Shown: one piece after another, positions 10,943 to 24,506 of the stretch
Numbering within the stretch: position 1 is the first letter of the stretch
Layout of the letters: each line of letters opens with the position of its first letter
Source of the DNA: Urechis unicinctus
Lineage: Eukaryota > Annelida > Polychaeta > Xenopneusta > Urechidae
NCBI GenBank assembly: GCA_034190875.2
Contig: CM067343.1
Span: 31,824,250 to 31,888,249 of the forward strand
Direction of reading: 5' to 3'
Length of the DNA stretch: 64,000 nucleotides
Made by a program: the position numbers and the translations under genes
Notes under the pieces: generated by a model
Seen by the model: only the letters and a program-made list of their open reading frames with translations
Databases searched by the model: none
Told to the model about the DNA's origin: nothing

Positions 10943-11890
10943 ACTATTTTGCTGACTGCTATTACGCATTCGGTGGTGTCCTTGAAGTGGGATCGCGCTA
11001 AATGTTGGTTTAACTAGTTTTTGTCCTCCATGACCCTTTTGATAGATTGCATGATCTAACGCGCCCTATTTCTATTTGAAACCGGCGATGTGAATAAAAT
11101 TGGGGTTTGAGATCAATCTTCTTTGCTTCCGCTTCTTTAATGTTACAAAAAACTTTGCCTGGATCAGACATTCCCTTTGTCTTGTTGGATAAAGCTTTGG
11201 AAGTGAGAGATAAGTCACTTTGGACATATTCATTGATGAATTCCTTGGTCATGATTCTTTGCAGGCGATAATTGACTCGCAGTGTATTTGTATGAGAAGT
11301 GCTATCAATCTTATATTGTGCTTTTTTTTACGTCTGCGTTGATGCTCTGTAACTTTCCTGCTTCATTTATTATTATCAAACATACACAAACGAAGGCTGA
11401 CGAAATGCCATTTGGCATAACCGGATATCATTGAAGTTTTGCCATTCTTTGAGTGAAGCTGAATCAAACCATCAATAAAATCACCCAATATGCCTAGCAT
11501 TGACAACTTACGTGCAAAAACAACTACACTGTTAGTGATACAGTTGTACCAGTTAATATGAGATTGTGAGAAGACATAATAAACTCTGCAATACGGTTTT
11601 TTCCGGAGCATAGTCATACAGACCCCAAATATTTGTAGCAAATACGAAGTTTCTATTGTCAATGACATTCCTGATGCTATCATTACTTACACAGAAAACG
11701 CAGGATTATTTTCACCAGATAAATTGGAGCAAGTTTATCTCTTTGAAAAAAGGAATCCACCAAGACATCGTTTCCGTAAAAATATTTATATATTCAGCTT
11801 TCAACCTGACAGTCCTAACCAAATGAAATACTTAGCATCGGAAATTCCAGCATATGTGAGGTACAGCGATAATCCATCTAGTTCTATGAA
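10943..11890 (-). pseudogene. Decayed repeat, possibly once coding; second copy at 57900-58830
   Basis: Read on the minus strand, this stretch aligns with the plus strand at about 57940-58830. Landmarks are AATGTCCAAAGTGAC at 58583, matched by ATATGTCCAAAGTGAC here, and GTTAGATCATGCAAT in both (58755 there). Peptide-like pieces survive in changing frames (NRNFVFATNIWGLYDYAP near 11665-11610; INEYVQSDLSLTSKAL near 11240-11190), so the ancestor was probably protein-coding, but frames are broken in both copies. The protein is not recognised. The TIR element abuts it at 10942. Confidence 0.55.
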
Positions 11891-11934
11891 CCCTCGCCGC
11901 CTATGAAATAATCCAGCTAATCGCTAATAGGTTG

Positions 11935-12410
11935 TATAGGCCACAAAACGCTGTCCACTGTAAGTTAATCGCCATTATAGATACTTTGTTGCAATTGTCA
12001 AATTATACACATTTGCTTAAAACCTGGCACCAGTTTTTATTCTATCTGTACGCAGTTTAGACGAGAAATATTGTAAGAAGTTTTCATTGGTTCGACACCA
12101 TTAAACACACACACCTGTGATACAATGAGTTCATACAAAGCACTCAGATCAGCTTAACTGTTGCCTAACGCAAATTGCACCACATGGATAAATGCGCCAG
12201 TACTGACCATGCAGAAGTGGTTCAGCTCTGTCCTAATGGTGATACCACGTGATTAATTACGTTCCCCAGCAGTTGCATTGCGCTCAAGAGAGAGGGAGTA
12301 TAATTAGGTGAATATAAAGAAGTCGTCGATGCCTCTAAACCAAAACAACAGAACGTGTTGCAAGGAAAAAGATGATCATTCATGCTCGAATTTCTAATTA
12401 TTTCGTTTGA
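11935..12410 (-). repeat. Block D, inverted part: reverse copy of block B 38420-38840
   Basis: GTTCATACAAAGCACTCAGATCAG (first 20 bases from 12130) is the reverse complement of a segment near 38700, and similarity continues through AACAGAACGTGTTGCAAGGAAAAAG. The far end also matches block A near 56090-56170, where the TA/GA microsatellite of block B is absent. Non-coding. Confidence 0.75.
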
Positions 12411-12544
12411 GCTCGACACCTCTCGGAATGTCTTTTGTACCAGTGGGACATTAAATGTTTGCGAATTCTTAACGTTTCTTTTGCTGTCCTTGGTTAAATC
12501 ATATCAATAGAGCACCTATTCCGTGATGGTACATTGTCACTTTC

Positions 12545-13410
12545 CTGCACAATTGTTTTTGACGGTCACAATTTATTCAGCGGGTTCCAAAAAAGGACAT
12601 GCATGTACAATACAGACCGCATGCCGGTTGGTGGAAGTCATATCCGTAATTAATAACAACTGGCAGAATGATGTTGGCTGATGAATAGTATTACAATGAT
12701 TTTTATTGAGATCACGACAGGCTTGGCCATAAACAGCATGTTAACTCGTTTTTCAGAATGTCTGAAGGCAATTGTGTGATTGATTGGGTAATATTCCCTC
12801 CAATAGCTGCGGGTTGCAAAACATAGCTGTGTGACATCAGAATTGCCACCTGCGCTAAATATACAACCCATATGCGGCTCTGTATAGTCAAAATTGTGGG
12901 GTAGGCTTTGATAAACTGCAAAAGTAAAATGTGTGCTGAGCCTTTTGTGTAATTGAAGCAGCAACACTGAATGGCCCTTGTCACGTCAAAATTTATTTTT
13001 GCTAGATTCGGTAAGGTTTGCAAATTATATTATCGTATTGCTGTTGTTTGTAATGGACTGGACCGCACACCTTCGTTAATCTATTATGCGATGATGTAGA
13101 TGCATGGTTTATTCAAGACGGGTAGCGTAATATGCCTTATTAGCTTTGACACGGGAAACAATTGTGTAATATTTGTAGTTAGAATTATTGTGATAAATAA
13201 ACTGTGTTATTGGGTGTCAGAAACGGCAGTAATTTTAGCTTGGCAACGTATACAATTAAACTTTGCTATTGTCATAAGCTAACGAATCGAATTCGTATCT
13301 TTGGGATATTTGAAATTATATGTGTTGATCACTTGCACTTCCACTCGGAGATCGGCATGCCATGCAGATTTGCAATCGCTATACAGCTTGCACGAATACC
13401 GAGGATGCAA
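12545..13410 (+). repeat. Block D, direct part: copy of block A 52925-53760
   Basis: Direct alignment with block A and with the two flanks of the Kolobok insertion in block B. Landmarks are GTCATATCCGTAAT near 12637, GCAATTGTGTGAT near 12768, ATTGGGTAATATTC near 12783 and CAGAAACGGCAGTAAT near 13220. It is a third, transposon-free version of the insertion region, although here the TTAA target reads ATTG. Together with 11935-12410 it forms a head-to-head arrangement of pieces that are far apart in blocks A and B. Confidence 0.75.
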
Positions 13411-15969
13411 TGGAATAACACATAGTTGGTGGATGAAAGGTGTTCGAACTGAACGCATGGATTAAAATCAAGAATGATGATATTGTGCCAATAAGGTGAC
13501 TTTAGAACTGATAGATGTGTGAGGCATGTTATGAATTTATTTCTACGTCTTTCTGGGTGAAGTGGATGTTTTTGATGTACGCGCAAACTATTCATCACGG
13601 CAAACATGACTTCCAATGGCTTAAAGATAGCTTAAAGCCATCATCAACACGTCTGGGAAACCATTATAATTTATCGCTGTTCAAATTAAGACTCGTGAAT
13701 GCGTGTTATCCTGAGTTAAGGTAAAATCGTGTGAATCGTTTCCGTAATGATTACCTCAGCATTGTCGTCGCATCCACAGAGGCAGTTGGTATAGCTTGGA
13801 TTGGCAACATGTAATTTTAGTCAAACCACAGCTTCTCCTTTGGTTCCTTGTTGGAGCCTAACATTGCGTTCATCTACCTCAATCCATCAAGCTAAAGCAT
13901 AATATTACTGTTATTTGCATGAACACGTTCTCCAATTTAAATCCGAACGTCTAGCGTATCACTTTGCTGTTAAAAAATATATATCCAACTAAAAACCATT
14001 TTACTTTTTCATTACACAGTACTACATTTTTTCTAATCTTTGAGTGGAAGTTATTCTCGTTTTTGACTTGCTGTTAATAACTATGTTTTATGGCTGACTG
14101 TAGCAGCACAATAACTGAATATTTATTTTTTCAGTCTATCGAATTCTGTTTTGCACAACAAGACTTTTCATAGTGCTGGTTTCAGGTTCCATATAACGTT
14201 GACAGCCAGGTTTGGCGTAAGCAGTTTGATATCATATCATCTATACAGCCCTTACAATGAACATATAAGGGCCAAGTTTTGCGGCCATTTCAAAAAGCAA
14301 TGAGCATAACAGTAGCAATATTGCCAACGTAACATCAAAGGGTTTGATTTACTTACCTGACAAGCCACACGTCATATCTGATACAATTGTAAACGCAATA
14401 TTACTGCATTTCAAAGCTAAAGGCCCTGCTGGTTGTCATTTTAACGACAAGTGACTTCAACCCATTCACCCATATTATAACTTTGACACCTCTTAAAGGA
14501 GCGGATGACGGAAATGGTTATCATCCGAATGTTTTGCCGTGCTACTGTTTACTTATGGCGAATGTTTGATATTATCAAATCGATTTGCTACAAATATCAA
14601 TCTACTGGTAGTGGCTCTGTTACTCTTAAGCCAGTATAAGCCAAATGAGCAGAATCTGAAATATGTAGACATTAAGTAATAGGACCCGTGTAAATCATGT
14701 AGGGTGCTATCTCACAGAACACTTAAACTACTCTATATGATATGAATGTTAATAGGGCAATTAAATACCTACATGCACATACACAGTTGTCAAGTGTCCA
14801 ATTTGCAGGTTGTTTTGATCTTGAGGTTGAGCACAAATTATGTTTATCAACTATCATATTTCAATTGTGGTGAAATGTACAATTTCCACCTATATCTTAT
14901 AGCCGAAATCAATTTGTTTGTCTCATCACTAAAACATTGACCAAATCTACGGGGCTTGAAATATCACTGACAAAACCCGTAAAACTAACCAGACAGCAGC
15001 ACCACCAAATCACAGAGGAAATCCTTTTTCAGTCGATGATACACAATGGTACTCATGGATGCATCACACCGCGCAACAAGAGTGAATAATACACCTCGCA
15101 ACGAGTTCTGAGGTCACTGACCTGTGCATTTGTATCATCTATTGCATGGTTACTTTAATATATATATATATAGGCCGTACTTTTTTGTTTCACATTCTAG
15201 AAAGACTGATGGCGACTATTTTCAATTTCGTTTGGTCGTCATAATCCGTCGTATCAACGCAATTTGTAATCCTCAGCAGGAATTAATCCCTTTTGTATCC
15301 TGGTAGTTTGATATTTTAGATAAGTTATGTTGCAACACAGCATATGTTGCATCTAATGGAATAGCTTGCTATAGTCAGCGTCTGTGGCTAGTTCTTTGGT
15401 AAGACTGGTAGATAATTTACGCAATTGTGGATACCGGCTGATTAAAATTCATACTATAGTTTTTTTACTGCTTTACATCGTTCGCTTTTTACCGTCATTC
15501 GGTTGCGCGATGCAGTGGCATCGTAAATTTTATTCCATGGTTAAAGCCTTGTACTTACTCGGTTATATAGCCATCACTCACTGTCACACATATATTATCG
15601 CGTGTGTGTGCTTTGGTGGTAGATGCATGAACGGGCAAGTAATTGTCAGGTGTAGCTGATAGTTCAATCCATCTATGAGCCATAATGTCATGCAATAAAA
15701 TTACTACCTATACCAGAGGGAGGAAATATATGAGAACAGACTTCTGACAGACGACCCGTCAGGACTCCAAAGCGATGCCTGCAAAAAAATACGGTCATTG
15801 AAAGTACAGAATAAGGAACACCTCATCGGTAACATGGCTGATGTAAAGGCGCGATCGATTTAATTGCAATTAACTGGACTGCATAGTACCAGTGGAAGAG
15901 CAATATAACCAAACTAACGGTAATTAAAGGACAATTAGAACTGTGCATGCAGCGGATGCTTTAACATGC
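13411..15969. other. Intergenic, nothing recognised
   Basis: AT-rich sequence with only short open frames of ordinary composition. I saw no conserved protein motif, RNA gene or clear internal repeat. Confidence 0.5.
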
Positions 15970-16235
15970 ATATTCATCCACTATGATGGCATAGCATCCC
16001 CATGAATATCCAATATGATGGCATACCATCAACATGTATATTTAATATGATGGCATGCCATCACCATATTCATCCAATAAGATGGAATACCATCACCATA
16101 AATATCCAATACGATGGCATGCCATCACCATTTACATCCAATATGATGGCATATCATCACCATGTTTATCCAATATGATGGCATACCATCACCATGTATA
16201 TCTAATATGATAGCATGCCATCACCATGAATAAAC
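15970..16235. repeat. 32-bp minisatellite, eight copies with a palindromic core
   Basis: The core GATGGCA starts at 15985 and recurs exactly every 32 bp at 16017, 16049, 16081 (GATGGAA), 16113, 16145, 16177 and 16209 (GATAGCA). The consensus is close to ATCCAATATGATGGCATGCC followed by ATCACCATGTAT. Several copies contain GATGGCATGCCATC, a perfect 14-bp palindrome; others carry one mismatch (GATGGCATACCATC). Copies differ by substitutions but never in length. Confidence 0.95.
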
Positions 16236-19200
16236 AATAAATCATGTTAGTTTAATGCTTAGTTGTATGTTCCGTTATGTATTCGTATGATAAAATGGAA
16301 TAGCCACTGTTCGCTAAATATAAAAAATACATAATATAATTTGATAGAGACATAATGTCGAAAAATTCTTTTGTGTCTGCTATCCTAACACAAATGCGAG
16401 TTAAAGCTTGTAAATACATTTTCTCGTGTGGAGATGACCTTAGCATGATAGTTTAACAACATTCCGCATGCACAATATTTTCGGATGCACTATACCACTG
16501 TTATTTAAATCGTGATGTAGAACTTGGGCCGATAATATGCAATTAGGTATAATGCTTTTTGTCTGGACTGTGTGACACACTGCTGTTCGGAATATTTGCT
16601 ATCTTCGCCTTTCTTTACTCTTTTGACGGATTATTATCGCTGATATTAGCAATCAATTCAATCATTTTTCAAACATATATTGAATAGCTAAGTAATCAAG
16701 CGCTCAGAATTATATAAAACCTGTCTATGACAGAACAGTTTCAATGAAGAAACTTTGTTCTTTTTGGAAGAACTAAGTAAACATTAAAACGCGGACTAAT
16801 TTCAAATATCCACGTTTTCACTGTGATTACAGTAATTAATATCAACCATTTCGTCTGCAGGGGTTAATGCTACGGTTAGGTTTAGTCCATCATAGAAAAT
16901 GCCATCAGGGTATTGTTTAACAAAACGCCTGACACCGCACGTCGTTATTGAGCGGTTCATATTTGCACTGATATCAACGAATTTTACATCTACTACTTCC
17001 GGTCGTGTTGCTGTTGAAATAACAAGTTGATTTGCTGATGGGAGATATGCAATTTAACTTCAGGTAGCTTGTCGCTATTACTTGTTTGATTTAATCTGAT
17101 TCCCTGACTAGCAAAATGGTTAATAGTATTCCAGTGATAAACACGATGCAATTTATCAAATACATACGTCCCATCGTTCGGTTTAGTTACCTGTAGAGGA
17201 AACACTCTCATGTATGTTGCACATCAGTTGGCATATTCCAAACTGGCTGAGTAAGACATGCAAAGCAATGTGTATACGTTAAGAAGTGCATAAATTATGA
17301 CCTTGCGATATAAACATGTTAAGGAAAGTTTACACCTGTAAAGCATTTGTCACCAATTACTTTATTATTCAAATAGTCTCCGGTTGGTGCAAATATGATG
17401 GATTGGGTGTTTCCGGTGTGATGGTCGGTCTCTAACTTTATGCAGTGCAATTGCTGTGTTAATTGCTCTAAGCTCTACAAAGAGTTTTTTTATTACCACA
17501 ACCAGTACTAGACATCCTGTATGATCAACAACAAATATGATAAGACAGCTTCCAAGTCACGATAAAGTAATTACAATTGGCTATGGTTAAAATTATGATC
17601 CCCCGGTCTATGAGAGAACACTATGTGTGCGACGATTCATTGTTCAGTATGATTGCGACATATTGACGCCCGTCTATGATTCCTAATAACGACAGTCTGT
17701 ATCCATCCTGTCATCCACTCTGTCACATCATGGTAAGCTTTTGTTACCGTATGTCCAAAAAACGTCTTCTAGTCATTACGCTGTGCGTACTATTTGGCAC
17801 CTGATCCTTAAGATATCTTGCTTTAAGTCGTTGACGTGATATTATGCTGAAGCCTCCTCTAGAGGCATGTCATATCAGTGCGTATTACAGGGCAACCAAC
17901 AAGTGATAAATATATTCAGTTCAGCTGAGTTAAACTGCATGATATGTCTTATGTCTTTCTCGAATACGAATCTGCTGAAGAGCATATAGACCAGAAAGTG
18001 TATTGTGCACTTTATGACAGCAATAGGAAAGTGTACCAGTTTACAGATTAATTTCGCGCTATGCTGAGACATATTTTTCTTCTTGTCTCAATACAATACT
18101 TGAATTGAACCACACGAGCGCGACATGACTTTACAAAATACTCCGGTCGTGTGTTGAATCTGGCATAAATGTGTCCTTCCTGAGGATCGGACTGTTTCAG
18201 ATATTAATATGGGGCGATGCTTGCGGACAATCGATTGTTTCCTTCAAACGTTGCTACATTTGCTGGTGTGTCAAGATGACATTACCAAAACGCAACGCAA
18301 TTCCGAAAATAATGCATCCACGCATCTGTATAATGCGATAATTAACCCGGATGCCTTTTAATTCCTTCAGCGTGTCAGCTGGCTTTGTACTCAGGGGCAG
18401 AAATTCCCTGCGCGACTAAATAATTGATGCGACTTCCGCAAAAACCAAGCTCTCATATTGCAGCTGACTTTCATATGAAGTAAACCCATGAAATCCATCT
18501 TAGATTAGCGTGATGAACGTAGACACGCGATTACTATAGCATGCAATGTATTACGTCCTCCGATAAGCAATGATATAGTTTGCTCTTTATCATTGAATTC
18601 AGATGAGCTCTGCTTATATTCTGTGACTGATATAATTATGTCGAACCTGTCTGAAAATTACAATTGTGACGGATTGATAGGTCGTTCATGCGATGTGAAT
18701 GCCTTGGAGACACAGATCAACAGTGTATAATTATGCATTGGTAATGCATCTAGCACTGAATGATTACTTCGGGAGCTAGTATGATAAATGACTTATCCCA
18801 CATAATTAGATGATTTAATATCCCTCATGGTCCCCAAAACATATCGCATGTCAGAAAGCTGTCATGAATTCCTGAACAGATAGTGTTCATGTGCGTGTAG
18901 TTGATTGTCTGGTCACTCTCAGAGCACTGGTGCGTTATAAATCCGACAGGCATAGGAGAATATGAATATTCAGATTGACCAAAGGGGCTTGGGAAGTCAT
19001 CGATGGGTGTTTACCGGCCTTTAAAATGTAGGCGTATGGGCTCACATTATTTGGTTGTTAATAGATATTTTGAAACTCACTCACAACAGAATTTTGGGAT
19101 CGAATATTTTTATGTTCAAAACAGTAGTTGGTGCTGTTGATATAGCAAATAGTCCACATGCTGATGTTTTAGAACATAAATGATGTTGTGAAATGTTTTT

Positions 19201-22200
19201 ATCTAACTTTAAAAGCCTCCACCTAAATTATCAGCCCGACATGTCTACCGCGAGTTAAAACCCAACAATGTAGTGGGGGTTCACCTAATTGGCAGACATG
19301 GCCGGCACCAATGTTATATATCAATGGCTTCATCGTTCCAGGCCCTACGTGGGCCCGTTAGGTCAAGAGCTGTGGGGATTAGTTGGCCTTGTGGGCGGGT
19401 CCAGTTTCTTTGGAGGGATCCCACCTGGCTGGTCATACGCCTCCGTTTTGAGAGACTATTTAGTCAAGAGACTAATCTGGCTTGAGGTTATCTAGTCACA
19501 CGATTCTGACAAAGATTCTGACCTGCGTTCCTAACTTGAATAAGCTACAAGAAATAAATTTTTGGACTTGCAATTTTTCTGGCTAGTTTCCTCTACAAGG
19601 AACAACACGTTAAAGCAATAAAGCACACGACGAAACCATACTTATGACACATAGATCGATATAATAACATCTTTATTTTGTTGTTTTGTAATGTGCTCCT
19701 TCATTATGGTTGAATATGTCTTCATTGTAATATCAGTCATTGGCTTCGATTCTCATTTAAAGCAACAACTGGTACCGATGATCATGAGGTTCGTCGTTAT
19801 ATCGTGTAATTTATGAAATAAAGTTTTAGAGCTTTGCGAGTGACCAGGCAATTGACAAATAACGATATTCACTGCAGTCGTTCAGATAGAGCCGTACCAC
19901 ACACCTAAAACATTATTTTGTTGAGAAGAGTGCTGGCCATATCACCGATTCCGCATTCATCAGTCATTCATCATATTAGCACCAAGCAGCAACTATGCAA
20001 TTCACAAACTGCAAAGAAGAAACGCTAATTAATATTGCGATAAATGCTTGATCTATGCACATTTCTACCTCGTTGTTGAAACGCTTTACTGCATTCATGT
20101 TGACATTTTGGCACACCTAAAACATTAGCTTAACACGCCTCAAACGATTCAGTTTTGACAGGTTCAGCATAATGTGTTGAACCACGTAATATATCATGAG
20201 TCATGTTCAATTGTATTAGGTGCCGTAGTTCGTACAGATTATCCGCTACTGCTTAGAGAACAACTGTAAATATTACGAATAAAAATCTTCTTGGCGTGGG
20301 TCTAATGCAATCATTGCACTTTGACAAGAACGTCGATTGCTGCCAATTGTAGCTGAAACTAGCAAAAGGTATTATCCCAATGAGGTGCTGGAATACGTAT
20401 GATATGTAAAACAATGTAGGCAAAAGAAAGAGAAAGATTGATCTGACAAACTGAGTAAGCTAAACTTCAATGTATGGCAATGTCTTACCTAATAGCATTT
20501 CAATGTATAAGCGCTCACCAACATCAGCAATATCCGTGTGTCATTGGCCAGGGAATGGCCCCAATTTCAACGCAAAGCCGCTGTATGTGGTTTCTTCATG
20601 AATAAGTGTAGCAGGTCCCACCACAAGTGGCGGGGAAGTATGTGTGCTAGATACATCACTTTATCGGAGTTGGCCCCTACTCATTACCGATAACGGTCGC
20701 TATATGGCTGGACATCATAACCAAGTATCATATGAGTAGGTAAAATGTTGATTTGTGTGACAATGTTGCAACGTCTTCCATACAATGCACCTTTACGGAG
20801 CAATGCAGTCAGAAAATAGGCATTGTAGACACCGAACGAAAGGTTTGATACTTGATGCATGTACTGGTAAAAACTCTGGCAATGATGCTACTATAGTATT
20901 CTAATATGACTCCAATGGTTAGATTGTTCATTGACTCTATTATCAAAAACTCAAGCAGGACTTGCACAGCTTGTATATAACTAATTGAATTCGAGTACTC
21001 AGCCGATATCACAACTGTGCCTGGTTATCACAATGCAAGTGCATGAAAAAGCCATGAGTCACTGTCACTTGTCATAACAACAGGAGTGATCACATAAAGT
21101 GTGCCGCTTGTGAGAAGAAGGGATGGCCACAAACAGTACGCTCTCATAAAATACCTGCATAGCTCTATAAACTGCGTTTGTGGCTGGCTATCAGCAGTAA
21201 AGACGAAACGAGTTTTTGCTGGTCGCTTTCTCTGTAGCAAAGGTCGGCAGCAGCTGGGATGATGCACTTCCGCAATGATATTCAGGGATGAATATTGCGT
21301 GAGTCTTTGTATCCTGAAGCCTTCAATGCATGTGTGGTAAGACCATTAGTGTGTAATAATAATGTGTTTAGCCTTGTGGATACACGTTTTTGTCATGAAT
21401 CTAGCACTTCACCAATAATGGTAATTATTCATTTCTCAAACGCATCATCCTTCCCTGGATTATGATACATGAACCAAAAGAATGAAGCGGTGACATGACT
21501 CAATCAACCACCAGCACAAAACATAAAAGTTATGGCATTATCTAACATGCAAGGTATCATAATTTTTTTTTACAGCACATATATATGTGAGTGTATATTA
21601 ATCCCCAGGAAAGAATTGATTGCGACCTTTGCAGGATAATACACACATGAACAAATGCTCTTCATCGCATTAATATATTGGTTCCCTTTAACGGCTTCAT
21701 CTGGCTGTGGTAACTATACGTGTCTTAGTTGCATTATGCCGACATTATGCAAGGAACATAACTCTACGCTTGCGTATGAGGCTTCTGCTTATATGTTGTA
21801 TTGCCCGTACAGCTGTCGTGGACGTCAAAGCTTCTAATGGTGCAGGACTTTTGAGGTCAATAAGCCTATTGTTAGGGTTATGTATGCGATATGGTACCAA
21901 TATAACTCTACAATCATGACCATATCTTTTGGTGGAATATAATGTAACTTACACGAGCCTCATTGGGTGTGAGGGTCGTATTCTATAGCGCTTATAAGCT
22001 GCGCATTTCTGACCTGGTTGTTGCTATAGGTGAAGATGACAAACGTGCTCACGTTTATTTTTCTAATCTTGATTATTAATCGCTGCTTCAGTCCATCCCT
22101 AAAGATCCCAACAGAAGTTGGTACCACCTTCACGTTGAGCTTTATATTATAATAACCTACTCATGGTAATGACGTAACGATATCCAAGATACACTGCTGC

Positions 22201-23399
22201 TCGATTAGCTGTCATTTGAGAAATTAAACTTGGCACAATACGTTCTCATATGAATACATATATTAGGGGTTGAATGCCAAGATAAGATTGCGGGTTTGTA
22301 TATTATTGCGCTGACACACACAGTCGATACTGCTGAAGTTTACGTGTGCTATATAATAGGTTCAATAGTCATGGCCGACTTTCCAAACATTTTAGACTGA
22401 TATGAATTAAAATCCTCTGCAACGATTCCTAAGGGTTTATTAGTTCCAATTACGTATTTTCTAAACACATATAGTACTACATATAGGTCAGACAAACGAA
22501 AATTATGATTACACATGCTAGTTGTCGTTTAAAAGCATACGGCGAAACAAGATACACGATTTTTTCCAGCACAAATTCCACTTTAGAAAACAAATAGATT
22601 AATGCATCCTGGATCTAACTTCGACTGTTTATACGATTTATGTACCCGAACACTTTCAAACGTAGGTGGTTTTGCGATTTTAAATCAGCTCTTTGCTTGC
22701 TTAGAAAATATGGCACGGTGCTAGAAGACTACCGGGCTTTCATGTAATGCTCTTTAAGGCTGGAAATTACTCCTCGTCCGATGCATAGTGTGAAATTTTG
22801 GTATGATGCATTATCATTCGCCAAATTATTACAAGAATGCAACCAACATTATACATCCTAATAATAAAAGTAGCATAAGGAGAATTATCTGAACCGGGCC
22901 GTTGTAGATTACTCAAGCCTCGCTAACACGCCCAATACTGTTATTGTATGTTTTTGGCCGGATACCGACCGATACATCTTGCAGGGGCATTCTTATATTC
23001 ATATTGAAAGTGTAGGTACAACAATGGAGCATGAACTTAAAACCACAGTTCAAATATAGTGACTGAAAATAGTATATGCTGAATCAAACCTGTATTTTTA
23101 TACTGCTTAAATCATAATCACACTAGGTCTGCCATAGATACTTCTCAAGTATTATGGAATGATCCGATCGTGTGTGTCCTTAAAGCAGCTCTGCGGCAGC
23201 TCGGTTTTAAAATAGAAACACAATTGATTGCCTTGATTATTGAAATAACCCGGGAGTTTTTTCAATGCACAGTAGCTTTTACATAATTGCATACCATAGA
23301 GATAGTTTGTCAAAAGTCAGCGATTCTCTCTCTTCTGCTGTTGGCTTAGGTAACATAATAATGCTAAAAGCCTTTCTGACAGGCACTTACGCAAGTAAT
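16236..23399. other. Long intergenic stretch, no supported gene
   Basis: Only short unconserved open frames occur. 19255-19490 is more GC-rich and holds a 68-codon frame rich in Gly and Trp, but without splice signals or a family resemblance. 21028-21267 (minus) is an 79-codon open frame with no recognised motif. I found no tRNA B-box, transposase or LTR pair. Confidence 0.45.
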
Positions 23400-24410
23400 G
23401 TATTAGGATAATTATAAGCATATACAATCGCTTGTGGTTCAAGTGAAGCAATATAAATGCAAACTTGCCGCCAGCACTTATATCCGGATGTATACGAAAC
23501 ATCAATCAGCTGTTATTCATTTTGGTCTTTCGGCTTCAACATTTACTCGGGGCGAGACAATGACATTGAATAAAATGTCCTGCAGTCCATTTGAGTTCAA
23601 CCGGATTCTTCAAATCAGTTAAATTCTTCATTTTTTTTTTGTGATGGCAATTATTCCCTATCTATGAAAGTTTACTCAAATGTTTATGCGATAATTATTA
23701 TGCACCGCCGCCAAAATGACCGACCTTTTCCAGCTCTTCAAAATACCCCCGAAGCAAATGACCCCTTATCTGTGGTTTATACAATGATAGGGTCACTTGA
23801 GAGCGGTACAAAGCATCAGCATACACTCTTTGGGTTCTGAAAACCAAAGTGGACGAGCGCCATATAAGGGTAACTTAGTTTATACCGCGTTGAATAATGC
23901 AAGCTATCTGTTCATTTTGGCTGGCACAAGTAGATAACACCATCTAGTAACATTTTGGGGCAGTGGCCAGCAAATAATCGCTATTTGCATCTGAATACAG
24001 CCAGCAATGGCAGTTAACAAATGTATCCCAAGCGCAATTAGTGAAACATGCCTCGCTAGACGCTAGTTAAATTTTAAACACCCAGCTGAAAAATAAGGCA
24101 GGTCACGCAAATCCGGTGCAGGCAAACAGCTGGGGCAAAGCGCAACGTAATTTCGCTTAGCTCGATGCCGTTAACTTCCACGACCTATGGCATCTAATTA
24201 CACCAATGTGCTCGCAAATACATTGCGGCAACACGGACGAGATACGCAATTTATAAATTTTCCTCAATTTAGGGAAATTGTCCCAAAAACGCAATGCAAG
24301 TCTGTCCTCACTTTCCGTGTGGATCAGGGTTTATCTCATCATCGTTATATGATTTGGCTTACAGTTTTCTTAAAACACAAAGGCACTAAATGGAACATTA
24401 TATTAATGTA

Positions 24411-24412
<2 letters not shown>

Positions 24413-24499
<87 letters not shown>

Positions 24500-24506
24500 A
24501 TATATA
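24413..24506. repeat. (AT)n microsatellite, about 47 units
   Basis: A nearly uninterrupted AT run with one TT step at 24488-24489. At the matching site of block A (near 44996) only CGATATATATGC is present, so the tract expanded in block B after duplication. The tyrosine/isoleucine-rich open frames over it are artefacts. Confidence 0.97.

Noticed and set aside
15970-16235. Array with regular repeats and palindromic core, resembling a CRISPR array
   Set aside because: The whole 32-bp unit repeats, so there are no unique spacers; the context is a spliced animal genome without cas genes. It is a minisatellite.
19273-19495. Two overlapping Gly/Trp-rich frames in a GC-richer stretch
   Set aside because: No splice sites, no recognised domain, and two frames open at once, which points to composition rather than coding.
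21028-21267. 79-codon minus-strand frame
   Set aside because: No motif, no splice-site support, single short frame in AT-rich sequence.
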